From Vreelandella piezotolerans (GTDB lineage: Bacteria > Pseudomonadota > Gammaproteobacteria > Pseudomonadales > Halomonadaceae), in assembly GCF_012427705.1 (NCBI RefSeq), contig NZ_CP048602.1, positions 806,001 to 870,000 on the forward strand: a stretch of DNA of 64,000 nucleotides. The letters are read 5' to 3'. The notes under the pieces are model-generated. The model saw only the letters and a list, made by a program, of their open reading frames with translations, made no database searches and was not told the DNA's origin. The position numbers and the translations under genes are program-made. Numbering within the stretch: position 1 is the first letter of the stretch; the number at the start of each line of letters is the position of its first letter. This document shows, one piece after another, positions 21,857 to 29,842 of the stretch.

Positions 21857-22762
21857 CTACGACTCGCTTGGTGTGTCATCGTCAGTGTCGTCCTCTTTTT
21901 TCTGCGCTTTCTTGCGTGGGTCTTCGCTATCTTCATCCAGCCAAGTGCCGCAGCGTAGGCAGTAGCGGGCGCGCTTTTCATGACGGTCGTGGCCGCAGCC
22001 AGGACAGGCCTCTTCCGAGTAGCGGTCTTCACGAATCGAACGAATGACTTGGGCCGAGAACACGCCGGTGGGCACGGCGATGATCGAGTAGCCAATCAGC
22101 ATCAGGATGACGGTGATGGCTTTCCCTAGGGGGGTGGCGGGCACGATGTCACCATAGCCCACCGTGGTCATGCTCACGATGGCCCAGTAGATCGACATGG
22201 GAATGCTGGTAAAGCCCGCCTCGGGCGATTCGATGGTGTACATCAGCGCGGCAAACAGCGTGACGACCATGAGAATGCTGCTAAAAAAGAGCAGAATCTG
22301 GCGCAGACTGCGTTTGAGCGCATCCAGCAGTAGGCGACCTTCGCCGACGAATTCCATCAGCCGTAAAATGCGAAAAATCCGCAGCACGCGCAGAATTCTC
22401 ACGATCACCAGCCCATGGGCGCCCGGCACCAGCAGCACCAGCCAAGTGGGAATGATGGCCACGACATCGACGATGCCATAAAAGCTCTTGAGGTAGACCG
22501 TCGGGCGCTCCAAACAGTAAAGACGGACCAGCAGCTCCAGGCTGAACAGTAGCGTAAAGGCCCACTCTACGTAGAAGAAGAGCTGCCCGTAACGTTCGGC
22601 ATAGATCTCGATACTGCCCAGCAAGATCACCGTCACGCTCAGCAGGATGGCGACGATGAGCGCAATGTCGAACGCCTTGGCCCCCGGCGTATCGGATTCG
22701 AAAATAATGTGAAACAGCCGGGCGCGAAGTCCGTCGGCACCGGGCGTAAGGGGAAAGCTCAT
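21857..22762 (-). CDS. Voltage-gated-like potassium channel with C-terminal zinc ribbon
   Basis: 301-residue inner-membrane ion channel. Six helices are visible. The fourth has arginines every third residue (VRILRVLRIFRILRLM, 121-136), as in voltage sensors. The pore carries the K+ filter TTVGYGD (199-205). After the last helix come four cysteines, C253-x2-C256 and C268-x2-C271, forming a predicted zinc ribbon, then an acidic/lysine-rich tail. Potassium selectivity and membrane topology follow from the family; the role of the ribbon is inference. It is a single gene convergent with yciO. Confidence 0.88.
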   Translation of the reverse strand: MSFPLTPGADGLRARLFHIIFESDTPGAKAFDIALIVAILLSVTVILLGSIEIYAERYGQLFFYVEWAFTLLFSLELLVRLYCLERPTVYLKSFYGIVDVVAIIPTWLVLLVPGAHGLVIVRILRVLRIFRILRLMEFVGEGRLLLDALKRSLRQILLFFSSILMVVTLFAALMYTIESPEAGFTSIPMSIYWAIVSMTTVGYGDIVPATPLGKAITVILMLIGYSIIAVPTGVFSAQVIRSIREDRYSEEACPGCGHDRHEKRARYCLRCGTWLDEDSEDPRKKAQKKEDDTDDDTPSES

Positions 22763-22803
22763 TGCATCATCCTGAAGTCGGCTTCATCAATCGGGCAGTG
22801 TGG

Positions 22804-23715
22804 TTAGCGTAGCGCGGTTTCGTGGGCCAAGCGACGGGCCAGATTTAACGCAGCAACGCCGTAGGTCGTCGACGGCATGCCTTGGGCATTCAGCGCGTTG
22901 GGCAGTGCTTCTGCCTCGCTGCGCGCTGCACTATCGAGCTGGGGGTGCTGGGCCAACGTATCCAGCGCCTGCCGTGCGGCGTTTAGATGCGCAGCGTCGC
23001 CGCTATCATGATAGGCGTCCAGCGCGACGGTGGCGCGGTGCAGCCACTCGGCAGGGCGCTTGGCGGTGGGCAGCGGCCAGTGCTGGTGGCCTAGGGCATT
23101 GCCCCGCGCTGCCTTGCTGGTATCGGAGGGGCGCAGCGCTATTTGGCTCGCCAACTCGACGGCGAGCGTCCAGAGCGCTGCCGGGGCACCGGCTTTCAGT
23201 TCCAGCTCCACTTCACGAATCGGCGCTCGCGCGCTGCCGCAGACGATCTCTCCTTCGTCCAGCACCAATTCGATGTCGCTGTCTTGCCATACTAACTGCC
23301 AGCTTTTCCGGGTGAAATCGGTGCTGAGCGTCGGGCGCAGCGCTGCGATGCAATCGCCAAGCGCCCCTTGAAACGGAGGCAGCTCTGCCAGCGCCGCCTG
23401 GTCGAGAGCGGCGGAGGGAACTTGCCACTCCCACTCCTGTCGGCTGGAGAGTCCGCCACCGCCCTGGCCGGCCGTTTTAACGGTTTGCAGCACTTGCTGA
23501 TCAATGGTGCGAAGGCGCACCGCCACCCGTGCGGCGGCCAAGTCGCCTGTGGGGGTATCGAAGTAGGTGTTGGCGAGCTGCTGCTGGTGCGGTGACGTCG
23601 CGGCCAGTAACGGATGATGGCACAGCGCACCCGACTGACCGCTGGGCAGGGCCAGCTTGAGCTCCACTTCCGTAAGGGCTGGCGTTTTGGTTGACTCTTT
23701 CATGACAATCGCCAC
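22804..23715 (-). CDS. CYTH-domain inorganic triphosphatase, YgiF-like
   Basis: 303-residue cytosolic protein. The CYTH domain has the signature EVELKLAL, the acidic/basic tunnel residues in TYFDTPTGDLAAARVAVRLR, and QTVKTAG. IELVLDEGEI and IREVELELKAG follow. A partial CHAD-like C-terminal part (about 205-303) is short. Family members hydrolyse inorganic triphosphate. Start 23715 fits; an internal ATG at residue 5 is possible. Confidence 0.87.
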   Translation of the reverse strand: MAIVMKESTKTPALTEVELKLALPSGQSGALCHHPLLAATSPHQQQLANTYFDTPTGDLAAARVAVRLRTIDQQVLQTVKTAGQGGGGLSSRQEWEWQVPSAALDQAALAELPPFQGALGDCIAALRPTLSTDFTRKSWQLVWQDSDIELVLDEGEIVCGSARAPIREVELELKAGAPAALWTLAVELASQIALRPSDTSKAARGNALGHQHWPLPTAKRPAEWLHRATVALDAYHDSGDAAHLNAARQALDTLAQHPQLDSAARSEAEALPNALNAQGMPSTTYGVAALNLARRLAHETALR

Positions 23716-23773
23716 CTCGATATTGTGACATTTCGGTTAATTTTTGATGACATTATGAACTTTTCATGACGGC

Positions 23774-23804
23774 GGCGGGCGCACTCTTTATACTGGCGCC
23801 CGCC
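23774..23804 (+). promoter_or_regulatory. Promoter -10 enclosed in an inverted repeat, before DUF47-pit
   Basis: Perfect 9-base GC-rich arms (23774-23782 and 23796-23804) flank a TATACT hexamer at 23789-23794. The first gene begins 36 bases downstream. A standard -35 is not obvious. The dyad could be an operator or a 5'-leader hairpin. Confidence 0.4.
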
Positions 23805-23839
23805 ATTTCCAGGCTCCCCGAAAACAGGCTAAAGGCTAT

Positions 23840-24520
23840 ATGGTAACCTCCAACCCTTTTTCCGCGATGTTTGGCCGCTCGCCATTCCAGCCGCTGCTGG
23901 CCCACATCGTCAAGGCCAATGAATGTGCCGATCAACTGCTCCCGTTCTTCGAGGCCACGTTGACCGGTGATTGGGATACGGCGGCAGAACTGCGCGAGAA
24001 CGTGACGCGCTTAGAGCACGACGCCGACACCCTGAAGACAGAGCTGCGGCTGAACTTGCCCAACACTATGTTCCTGCCCGTCTCGCGCTCTGACCTGCTC
24101 GACCTGATCAGCGTGCAGGACAAGATCGCCAATAAAGTCCGCGACATTACCGGCATCATGCTGGGCCGTAAAATGCGCGTGCCCGACGTGTTGGCCGAGC
24201 CGATGCGTGACTACATGCGTACCAGTGTCGCGTGTGTGGCCCAAGCGCGCCAAGCATTGGAAGAGTTGAAAGACCTGCTGGAGTCCGGCTTTGGTCGCAA
24301 CGTTTCCGACGTCATGCAGAACATGATCCGCGAACTCCACACCCTCGAACATCAGGCCGACAGCCAGCAGGTGGCGATCCGTCGTCAACTGTTCGAGTTG
24401 GAGAGCCAACTGCCGCCGGTGGACGTGATCTTTCTCTACAAGATCATCGAGTGGGTCGGTGAAGTCTCTGACCGCGCAGAGCGCGTGGGCAGCCGCCTGC
24501 AGATTTTGACCGCACGCTAA
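23840..24520 (+). CDS. DUF47/PhoU-like phosphate transport accessory protein (TIGR00153)
   Basis: 226-residue all-helical PhoU-like protein. The opening SNPFSAMFGRSPFQPLLAHI is typical of the TIGR00153 group. Two repeats with acidic metal-binding patterns follow (ENVTRLEHDADTLKTEL; IRELHTLEHQADSQQVAIRR). Such proteins are encoded with Pit-type permeases and are thought to modulate transport. AAAGG precedes the ATG. The permease starts nine bases after the stop, so this is a two-gene operon. Confidence 0.92.
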   Translation: MVTSNPFSAMFGRSPFQPLLAHIVKANECADQLLPFFEATLTGDWDTAAELRENVTRLEHDADTLKTELRLNLPNTMFLPVSRSDLLDLISVQDKIANKVRDITGIMLGRKMRVPDVLAEPMRDYMRTSVACVAQARQALEELKDLLESGFGRNVSDVMQNMIRELHTLEHQADSQQVAIRRQLFELESQLPPVDVIFLYKIIEWVGEVSDRAERVGSRLQILTAR

Positions 24521-24529
24521 GGGATACTC

Positions 24530-25795
24530 ATGCAGATTATTGCTCAGCACGGTGACATCTTCATCATTCTGGCCTGTTTGTTCGGCTTCTTCATGGCCTG
24601 GGGCGTGGGGGCCAACGACGTGGCCAACGCCATGGGCACTTCGGTGGGGTCGAAAGCGATCACCATCAAACAGGCGATCATCATTGCGGTGATCTTCGAG
24701 TTCCTGGGCGCGTGGCTGGCGGGTGGCGAGGTGACCAACACCATCCGTAAAGGGATCATCGACCCCGAACTGCTGCAAGAAGACCCGCAACTTTTGGTGT
24801 ACGGCATGTTGGCGGCGCTGTTGGCCGCCGGTACGTGGCTGCTGGTGGCCTCGGTGAAAGGTTGGCCCGTCTCCACCACGCACTCCATCGTCGGTGCGAT
24901 CGTAGGCTTTGCGGTCGCCGGTCTGGGGGCGTCTACCGTCGATTGGAGCGCGGTGACCACGATTGCTGCCAGCTGGGTCGTTTCCCCGCTGCTGGCCGGT
25001 ACCATCGGCTTCGTGCTGTTCAAATCGGTGCACCACCTGATCTTCGAGAACGATAACCCGTTCACGGCCGCCAAGCGCTACGTGCCGGGCTACGTGTTCT
25101 TGGTAGGGTTCATCGTTGCCATGGTGACCTTGACCAAAGGTCTCTCCCACGTGGGGCTCGATCTCACCTTCAACCAGAGCCTGCTGCTATCGATCATGAT
25201 CGGCTTGGTCATCATGGGCATCGGCATGCTGATGCTTCGCCGTATCAAGTTCGAAAAGAGCGCCAACGACCACTTTGGCTACGCCAACGTAGAGCGCGCG
25301 TTTGGCGTGCTGATGATCTTTACCGCCTGCGCCATGGCGTTTGCCCACGGCTCTAACGACGTGGCCAACGCCGTGGGGCCGCTGGCAGCGGTCATCAGCG
25401 TGGTGCAAACCGGCGGTGAAATCGAAGCGTCCGCGCTGGTGCCCTGGTGGGTACTGGTGTTGGGGGGCGGCGGTATCGTCGTGGGCTTGGTGACCTACGG
25501 CCATAAAGTGATCGCCACGGTCGGTACCGGCATTACCGAACTGACCCCGAGCCGCGGTTTTGCGGCGACGCTGGCAGCGGCCACCACGGTCGTGCTCGCC
25601 TCGGGTACCGGCCTGCCGATTTCGACGACCCACACCTTGGTTGGGGCCATTCTCGGCGTCGGCTTGGCGCGCGGGATGGCGGCGTTGAACCTGCGCGTGA
25701 TTGGCACCATTGCCATGTCCTGGTTGATCACGCTGCCGGCTGGCGCGGGCTTGGCCATTCTGTTCTTCTTCATGTTCAAAGGCATGTTTGGTTAA
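24530..25795 (+). CDS. pitA: Low-affinity inorganic phosphate transporter, Pit family
   Basis: 421-residue inner-membrane phosphate:cation symporter. The duplicated family signature is present twice: GANDVANAMGTSVGSKA near the N-terminus and AHGSNDVANAVGPLAA in the second half. The internal repeat STTHSIVGAI / STTHTLVGAI is also present. About ten helices. A strong terminator closes the DUF47-pit operon. Confidence 0.94.
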   Translation: MQIIAQHGDIFIILACLFGFFMAWGVGANDVANAMGTSVGSKAITIKQAIIIAVIFEFLGAWLAGGEVTNTIRKGIIDPELLQEDPQLLVYGMLAALLAAGTWLLVASVKGWPVSTTHSIVGAIVGFAVAGLGASTVDWSAVTTIAASWVVSPLLAGTIGFVLFKSVHHLIFENDNPFTAAKRYVPGYVFLVGFIVAMVTLTKGLSHVGLDLTFNQSLLLSIMIGLVIMGIGMLMLRRIKFEKSANDHFGYANVERAFGVLMIFTACAMAFAHGSNDVANAVGPLAAVISVVQTGGEIEASALVPWWVLVLGGGGIVVGLVTYGHKVIATVGTGITELTPSRGFAATLAAATTVVLASGTGLPISTTHTLVGAILGVGLARGMAALNLRVIGTIAMSWLITLPAGAGLAILFFFMFKGMFG

Positions 25796-25829
25796 ACGTT
25801 CGGCACGCCAAGACGACACTGTTTGACCT

Positions 25830-25896
25830 ACAGCGGCACCTTCTTTGCAGATGATCTTCTTATGAGATCGTTGCAATAGAAGGTGCCGCTGTTTTT
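25830..25896 (+). terminator. Intrinsic terminator after pit
   Basis: Perfect 15-base arms (25830-25844 and 25878-25892) with a second inner pairing TTGCA/TGCAA, followed by TTTTT. Long loop region of about 33 bases. Confidence 0.85.
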
Positions 25897-25954
25897 GGTG
25901 CTCTGTTAAAGTAACTAGCGTCACTTTCATTCACCTGCTGCCGGAGAGCGGCCC

Positions 25955-27271
25955 TTGGACACTCGTTTCCCCTTCGTAGATTGGTTTCGTAACGCCTCCC
26001 CGTACATCAATGCCCACCGGGGGCGAACCTTTGTCATCTTGATCGAAGGCGAAGCCATGGCGTCTGGCCGAGGGGAGCAGCTCATTCAGGACTTGGCGCT
26101 GCTGCACACCTTGGGCGTGCGCTTGGTGGTGGTGTTTGGCATTCGCCCCCAAGTGCACGAGGCGCTGACGGCCGCCGGTGTCGAGCCTACCCGCATCGAT
26201 GGCCGCTGGGTGGCCGACCGCGCCGTGATGGCTCATGTGGAGCAGGTGGCCGCTCACCAGCGACTCTGGTTGGAAGCGCGGCTCTCGCTGGGCCTGCCCA
26301 GCACGCCGCTGCACGGTGTCGAGCTTAGCGTGATTTCCGGTAACCTCGTCACCGCCAAGCCGCTGGGCGTGCGTGAAGGCGTAGACTTCGACCATAGCGG
26401 CGAAGTGCGCCGGGTGCGCGCCAGCGCCATCGAAGGGCTGCTGGATAAAGGATCGCTGGTGCTGCTACCGCCGCTGGGGTTCTCCAGCACTGGAGAAGTG
26501 TTCGATCTGGACGCCTCTGAAGTGGCCCAGCACGCCGCCGTGGCGCTCAAGGCAGACAAGCTGATTCTGCTGGGCGAGTCGGACGGTTTGGAGGACGAGC
26601 AGGGCGCGCTTCTGCGCCAGCTTTCGCCTTTCGAAGCCGAACCGCGCTTGCAGCAGGCCGTGCCCGGCAGCGAGCTGGCGCGGCACTTAAACGCCGCCTG
26701 CACCGCCGCCCGTGAAGGGGTGGCGCGCACCCACCTACTTTCCTGGCGTAACCACGATGCGCTGCTGGGCGAGCTGTTCACCCGCGACGGCGTGGGCACC
26801 ATGATCACCCAGCATCGCTACGAGCAGCTTCGCCCCGCCACCCTCAACGACGTGGCAGGTCTGCTCGAGTTACTGGAGCCGTTAGAGCGGCGTGGCATGC
26901 TGGTCGCGCGTTCCCGCGAGCGGCTGGAGCACGAGATCGACGATTACATGGTGATCGAACGCGACGGTATGGTGATCGGCTGTGCGGCGCTGCACGTCTT
27001 CCCCGACACCACCGTGGGTGAGTTAGCCTGTGTGGCCGTTCACGGCAACTACCGGGGCGGCGAGCGCGGCGAGCGCCTGGTCGAAGCCCTTGAACGACGC
27101 GCCCGCCAGCGGGGGCTGTCCGACATGTTCGTGCTCACCACCCACACGGCCCACTGGTTCGTCGAGCGCGGCTTCCGCCCGGCAAGCCTAGAAGACCTGC
27201 CGCCGTTGAGGCGCGAAGCTTACAACCATGCTCGTAAATCCAAGGTGCTGGTGAAAAATTTGGCGGGATGA
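25955..27271 (+). CDS. argA: Amino-acid N-acetyltransferase (N-acetylglutamate synthase)
   Basis: 438-residue ArgA, first step of arginine synthesis: glutamate plus acetyl-CoA to N-acetylglutamate. The N-terminal amino-acid-kinase-like domain (about 1-285) contains GRTFVILIEGEAMASG and RLVVVFGIRPQVHEAL. The GNAT domain (about 290-430) contains ELACVAVHGNYRGGERGERL. The start is a TTG with GGAGAG six bases upstream; no ATG lies near the family N-terminus. Arginine feedback control is expected from the family. Confidence 0.93.
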   Translation: MDTRFPFVDWFRNASPYINAHRGRTFVILIEGEAMASGRGEQLIQDLALLHTLGVRLVVVFGIRPQVHEALTAAGVEPTRIDGRWVADRAVMAHVEQVAAHQRLWLEARLSLGLPSTPLHGVELSVISGNLVTAKPLGVREGVDFDHSGEVRRVRASAIEGLLDKGSLVLLPPLGFSSTGEVFDLDASEVAQHAAVALKADKLILLGESDGLEDEQGALLRQLSPFEAEPRLQQAVPGSELARHLNAACTAAREGVARTHLLSWRNHDALLGELFTRDGVGTMITQHRYEQLRPATLNDVAGLLELLEPLERRGMLVARSRERLEHEIDDYMVIERDGMVIGCAALHVFPDTTVGELACVAVHGNYRGGERGERLVEALERRARQRGLSDMFVLTTHTAHWFVERGFRPASLEDLPPLRREAYNHARKSKVLVKNLAG

Positions 27272-27302
27272 AAGTGAGTGGAAAAAGGTGAGTGGTGAGT
27301 GG

Positions 27303-27325
27303 CCGGGGCGGCTACGCCGCCCCGG
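27303..27325. repeat. GC-rich hairpin between argA and SDR genes
   Basis: Perfect 10-base arms around a 3-base loop between convergent genes. No T-run follows on either strand, so it is at best a weak or Rho-assisted terminator. Confidence 0.5.
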
Positions 27326-27333
27326 AATGCTAC

Positions 27334-28188
27334 TCAGGTATTGAGAATTACGCCGCCGTTCAAGTGCATGGTTTGGCCGCTCATATACGACGACTCTTCG
27401 CTGGCCAAGTAGACGTACGCCGGGCCGATTTCGCTGGGTTGGCCCGGGCGCTTCATCGGCACTTGGTTGCCAAATTCCGCCACTTTATCGTCCTCGAAGC
27501 TCGCGGGTATCAGCGGCGTCCAGATGGGACCGGGGGCCACGGCGTTCACACGAATGCCACGCTCCATCAGCGACATCGCCAAAGAGCGCACCAAGCCTTG
27601 AATGGCCCCTTTGGTGGCGGTGTAGTCTATCAGCGTGTCGTTGCCTTTGAAGGCATTGATCGACGAGGTGGCAATGATCGTATCGCCCTCGCTCAAGTGG
27701 GGCAGCGCCGCTTTGGTCAAGTAGAAGTGGCTGAAGATATTGGTTTGAAAGGTCCGCATCAGTTGGTCGTCGGGGATCTCGGTGATGTCGTCCCAGTCGT
27801 ACTGCTCGGCGGCGTTATTGATCACGATGTTGATCTTGCCAAACGCTTGTTGGGTACGGTCGACGATCTCTCGGCAGAAGCTAGGCTCGGCCACGTCGCC
27901 TTTCAGCACTAGGCAACGGCGGCCTTCCGCCTCCACGAGCCGCTTGGTTTCTTCGGCATCTTTGGTCTCTTTGAGGTGCACGATCACGCTATCCGCCCCT
28001 TCACGGGCAAAATGCACGGCCACGGCGCGGCCAATACCGCTATCACCGCCGGTGATGATCGCCACTTTATCGCGCAGTTTGTCGGTGCCGCGATAGCTCT
28101 CGCGAATGTACTCCGGCTCCGGACGCATGGCGTACTCGTCGCCGGGCTGCTTGTCCTGATGCTGTGGGGGCTGCTGCTGTTCGCTCAT
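27334..28188 (-). CDS. SDR-family oxidoreductase (YghA-like)
   Basis: 284-residue short-chain dehydrogenase. NAD(P)-binding is seen in IITGGDSGIGRAVAVHFARE (about 45-64), the NNAAEQ motif, and catalytic Ser, Tyr and Lys in SSINAF and DYTATKGAIQGL. The charged N-terminal tail and the C-terminal SSYMSGQTMHLNGG are typical of the YghA/general-stress-protein-39 group. Substrate is unknown. A CTATACA element about 145 bases upstream could be a stress-type -10. The gene lies next to other stress-type genes. Confidence 0.92.
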   Translation of the reverse strand: MSEQQQPPQHQDKQPGDEYAMRPEPEYIRESYRGTDKLRDKVAIITGGDSGIGRAVAVHFAREGADSVIVHLKETKDAEETKRLVEAEGRRCLVLKGDVAEPSFCREIVDRTQQAFGKINIVINNAAEQYDWDDITEIPDDQLMRTFQTNIFSHFYLTKAALPHLSEGDTIIATSSINAFKGNDTLIDYTATKGAIQGLVRSLAMSLMERGIRVNAVAPGPIWTPLIPASFEDDKVAEFGNQVPMKRPGQPSEIGPAYVYLASEESSYMSGQTMHLNGGVILNT

Positions 28189-28584
28189 GTGCGGTCACTC
28201 CTTTGTGTGCACGAATCGCTTCGAACTGTCGACAGGGCGGCCCGTCTCCTGGGTGGCTGGCTGTCGACGGGGAGCTTTCAACGTAGACCAACGGCGAAGA
28301 GAAGGGCAAACGACGCAGCGACAGCAGCGGCGATGTATAGCCAGAATTAATAAAAGCTATTTAAACTGCTCATCTACACGGTTATGGCGGCTATGGTTTT
28401 TTTAATTCTATGTTTTAATTGACTTTTTATGTTTTTTTGGGTGCTGGATCAGCCTTGGGAGACCTGCCGTGCTGCATGGCAATCAACGTGTCAGCGGCTA
28501 TAGTGAGTGAGGCCTGTCCAGAGTCATATGTAGACAGCCACTTTCTCGATCACCAAGCTCGACCACCAAGGAGTAGGAGGGACT
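28189..28584 (+). other. Intergenic region before the small acidic gene
   Basis: About 400 bases without a convincing gene. It holds T-rich stretches at 28397-28440, the upstream region of the SDR gene, and a CTATAGT hexamer-type element at 28498-28504. A short hydrophobic minus-strand frame near 28270-28345 lacks a start codon and was not called. Confidence 0.5.
28498..28504 (+). promoter_or_regulatory. Candidate stress-type -10 (CTATAGT) before small acidic gene
   Basis: CTATAGT with ATGGCA 17 bases upstream of TATAGT. The same arrangement (CTATAGT, upstream ATGGAA at the same spacing) occurs at 28867-28873 before the next operon. Resemblance to sigma-S -10 elements (CTATACT) is suggestive only. 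Confidence 0.3.
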
Positions 28585-28707
28585 ATGTCTCCGGATAAAG
28601 ACGATCAAAAGAAAGACCAGCGCGACGACCATCATGACGATGCGAACCCCATGCCCGATACGCACCACGTCAACCCGGATAGCGATGACGAGTCGGATAA
28701 GAAATAA
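28585..28707 (+). CDS. Small, highly charged 40-residue protein
   Basis: A 40-residue protein made almost wholly of Asp, His, Lys, Gln and Pro: it opens MSPDKDDQKKDQRDDHHDD and ends DSDDESDKK. GGAGG lies four bases before the ATG and a terminator follows the stop, which supports a real gene despite its size. It has no membrane segment and is predicted disordered. It could bind metal through its histidines (inference). No family recognised. Its place beside stress-type genes suggests a stress role. Confidence 0.65.
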   Translation: MSPDKDDQKKDQRDDHHDDANPMPDTHHVNPDSDDESDKK

Positions 28708-28723
28708 GCCCAATCCCGTTACT

Positions 28724-28755
28724 GAAAAAGGCGCTTTCAACAGCGTCTTTTTTTA
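28724..28755 (+). terminator. Terminator after small acidic gene
   Basis: Short stem GGCGCT/AGCGTC-type pairing around a small loop, followed by a run of eight T. Confidence 0.75.
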
Positions 28756-28866
28756 TGGGGGCAGCCAGCCAGATGGCTTTAACCATTATTGACTTAACCT
28801 TTGTTGCTGGCCGGGTCGCGCTGGGTTAATTCGGCGGTATGGACATGGAAAGGGGCCCCAGGCTCG

Positions 28867-28873
28867 CTATAGT
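28867..28873 (+). promoter_or_regulatory. Candidate stress-type -10 (CTATAGT) before the membrane-protein operon
   Basis: Same CTATAGT element as at 28498, 36 bases before the ATG of the first operon gene. ATGGAA lies 17 bases upstream of TATAGT. Confidence 0.3.
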
Positions 28874-28908
28874 TCTGGTGAAGTTTCACTGACACGGAGA
28901 ACGTCACC

Positions 28909-29355
28909 ATGAACGATCAAGGACCCCATCACGATCACGAAACGCTCAAGCAGAAAGGCCAGCAAAGCGCTGATGAGCTGAAAGAGGCCGCCCGCGAACA
29001 GGCCGAGAGCGCGTTCGACCGACAGCGCGATAGTGTCGCGCAGCACACTCACACCTTCGGCTCGGTATTGCAGCGCGCTGCTGACGAGTTCGACCGCCAA
29101 GAGCAACCCTTCTGTTCCGAGCAGGCCAGGAAGCTGGCCGACCATACCGAGCGGTTTTCCCAGCGGCTACGCGATAAAGACCTCCACGCGCTGTGTCGTT
29201 CAGCGGAAGCGTATGGCCGCCGTGAGCCCGCCATGTTCATTGGTGGCGCGATTGCTGCAGGCTTTTTAGTCACGCGTTTTCTGCGCAGCTCCCCCGCCAA
29301 GGCATCGTCGTCCGATGTGTCAACCGAATCCAAGGCGCCCGACCAAACGCTTTGA
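28909..29355 (+). CDS. Membrane-anchored helical stress-type protein
   Basis: 148-residue protein. The N-terminal half is polar and helical (KQKGQQSADELKEAAREQAE), recalling YqjD/ElaB and CsbD-like ribosome- or membrane-associated stress proteins. One helix near the C-terminus (about 108-124, AMFIGGAIAAGFLVTRFL) would anchor it, with a Ser/Lys-rich tail. No exact family is claimed. It is first of three same-strand genes. Confidence 0.75.
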   Translation: MNDQGPHHDHETLKQKGQQSADELKEAAREQAESAFDRQRDSVAQHTHTFGSVLQRAADEFDRQEQPFCSEQARKLADHTERFSQRLRDKDLHALCRSAEAYGRREPAMFIGGAIAAGFLVTRFLRSSPAKASSSDVSTESKAPDQTL

Positions 29356-29413
29356 ACCCCTGTGTTCATCAGACACCCATACCATTTTTCATGCAGGAAG
29401 CGGGAGAGCAAGA

Positions 29414-29842
29414 ATGGAATCGGAAAGCCATAAAAGCAGTTCGATAGGCACGCTGCTATCCACGTTACTCAACGAAGTCTCTGCCCTGGTGCGCGGCGAA
29501 GCGGCGCTCGCCAAGGCCGAAATGTCAGAGAAGACTCACCAGGCCATGGCAGGCGTAGGCGCCGTGGCGACGGCCGGTGCGGTGCTCTTCGCTGGCTTGT
29601 TGACGCTGTTGGCGGCGCTTGTGATGTTGTTGAACGAGGTACTGCCACCGGACACTCGCCCTTGGCTGGGCGCCGTGGTGGTAGGCGCCGTGGTCACGCT
29701 GATGGGCGTGGTGATGCTCAAGGCAGGGCTCAAAAAAGTACGCGCCCAGGGGCTCATGCCAAACCGCACCATGCAGAGCCTGCGCAGCGATAAAACGCTG
29801 GCCAAGCAGCATCAGCAGCACGTCAAGGAGGAGGTGAAATGA
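29414..29842 (+). CDS. Phage holin-like / YqjE-type membrane protein
   Basis: 142-residue protein with a short polar N-terminus (SSIGTLLSTLLNEVSALVRG), the conserved EAALAKAEM helix, and two membrane helices (about 45-67 and 78-99). This is the Holin-X/YqjE pattern found in chromosomal stress operons, not a lysis gene. ATG 29414 follows GGGAG with nine bases between; upstream in-frame residues do not fit the family. The stop overlaps the next start. Confidence 0.82.
   Translation: MESESHKSSSIGTLLSTLLNEVSALVRGEAALAKAEMSEKTHQAMAGVGAVATAGAVLFAGLLTLLAALVMLLNEVLPPDTRPWLGAVVVGAVVTLMGVVMLKAGLKKVRAQGLMPNRTMQSLRSDKTLAKQHQQHVKEEVK

Noticed and set aside
24011..25150. Long open minus-strand frame across the DUF47 and pit genes
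   Set aside because: It is antisense to two clear family members, has a His/Gln/Arg-rich shadow composition, and no ribosome site.
28270..28345. Short hydrophobic minus-strand peptide frame
   Set aside because: A stop lies directly upstream and no ATG, GTG or TTG start is available.
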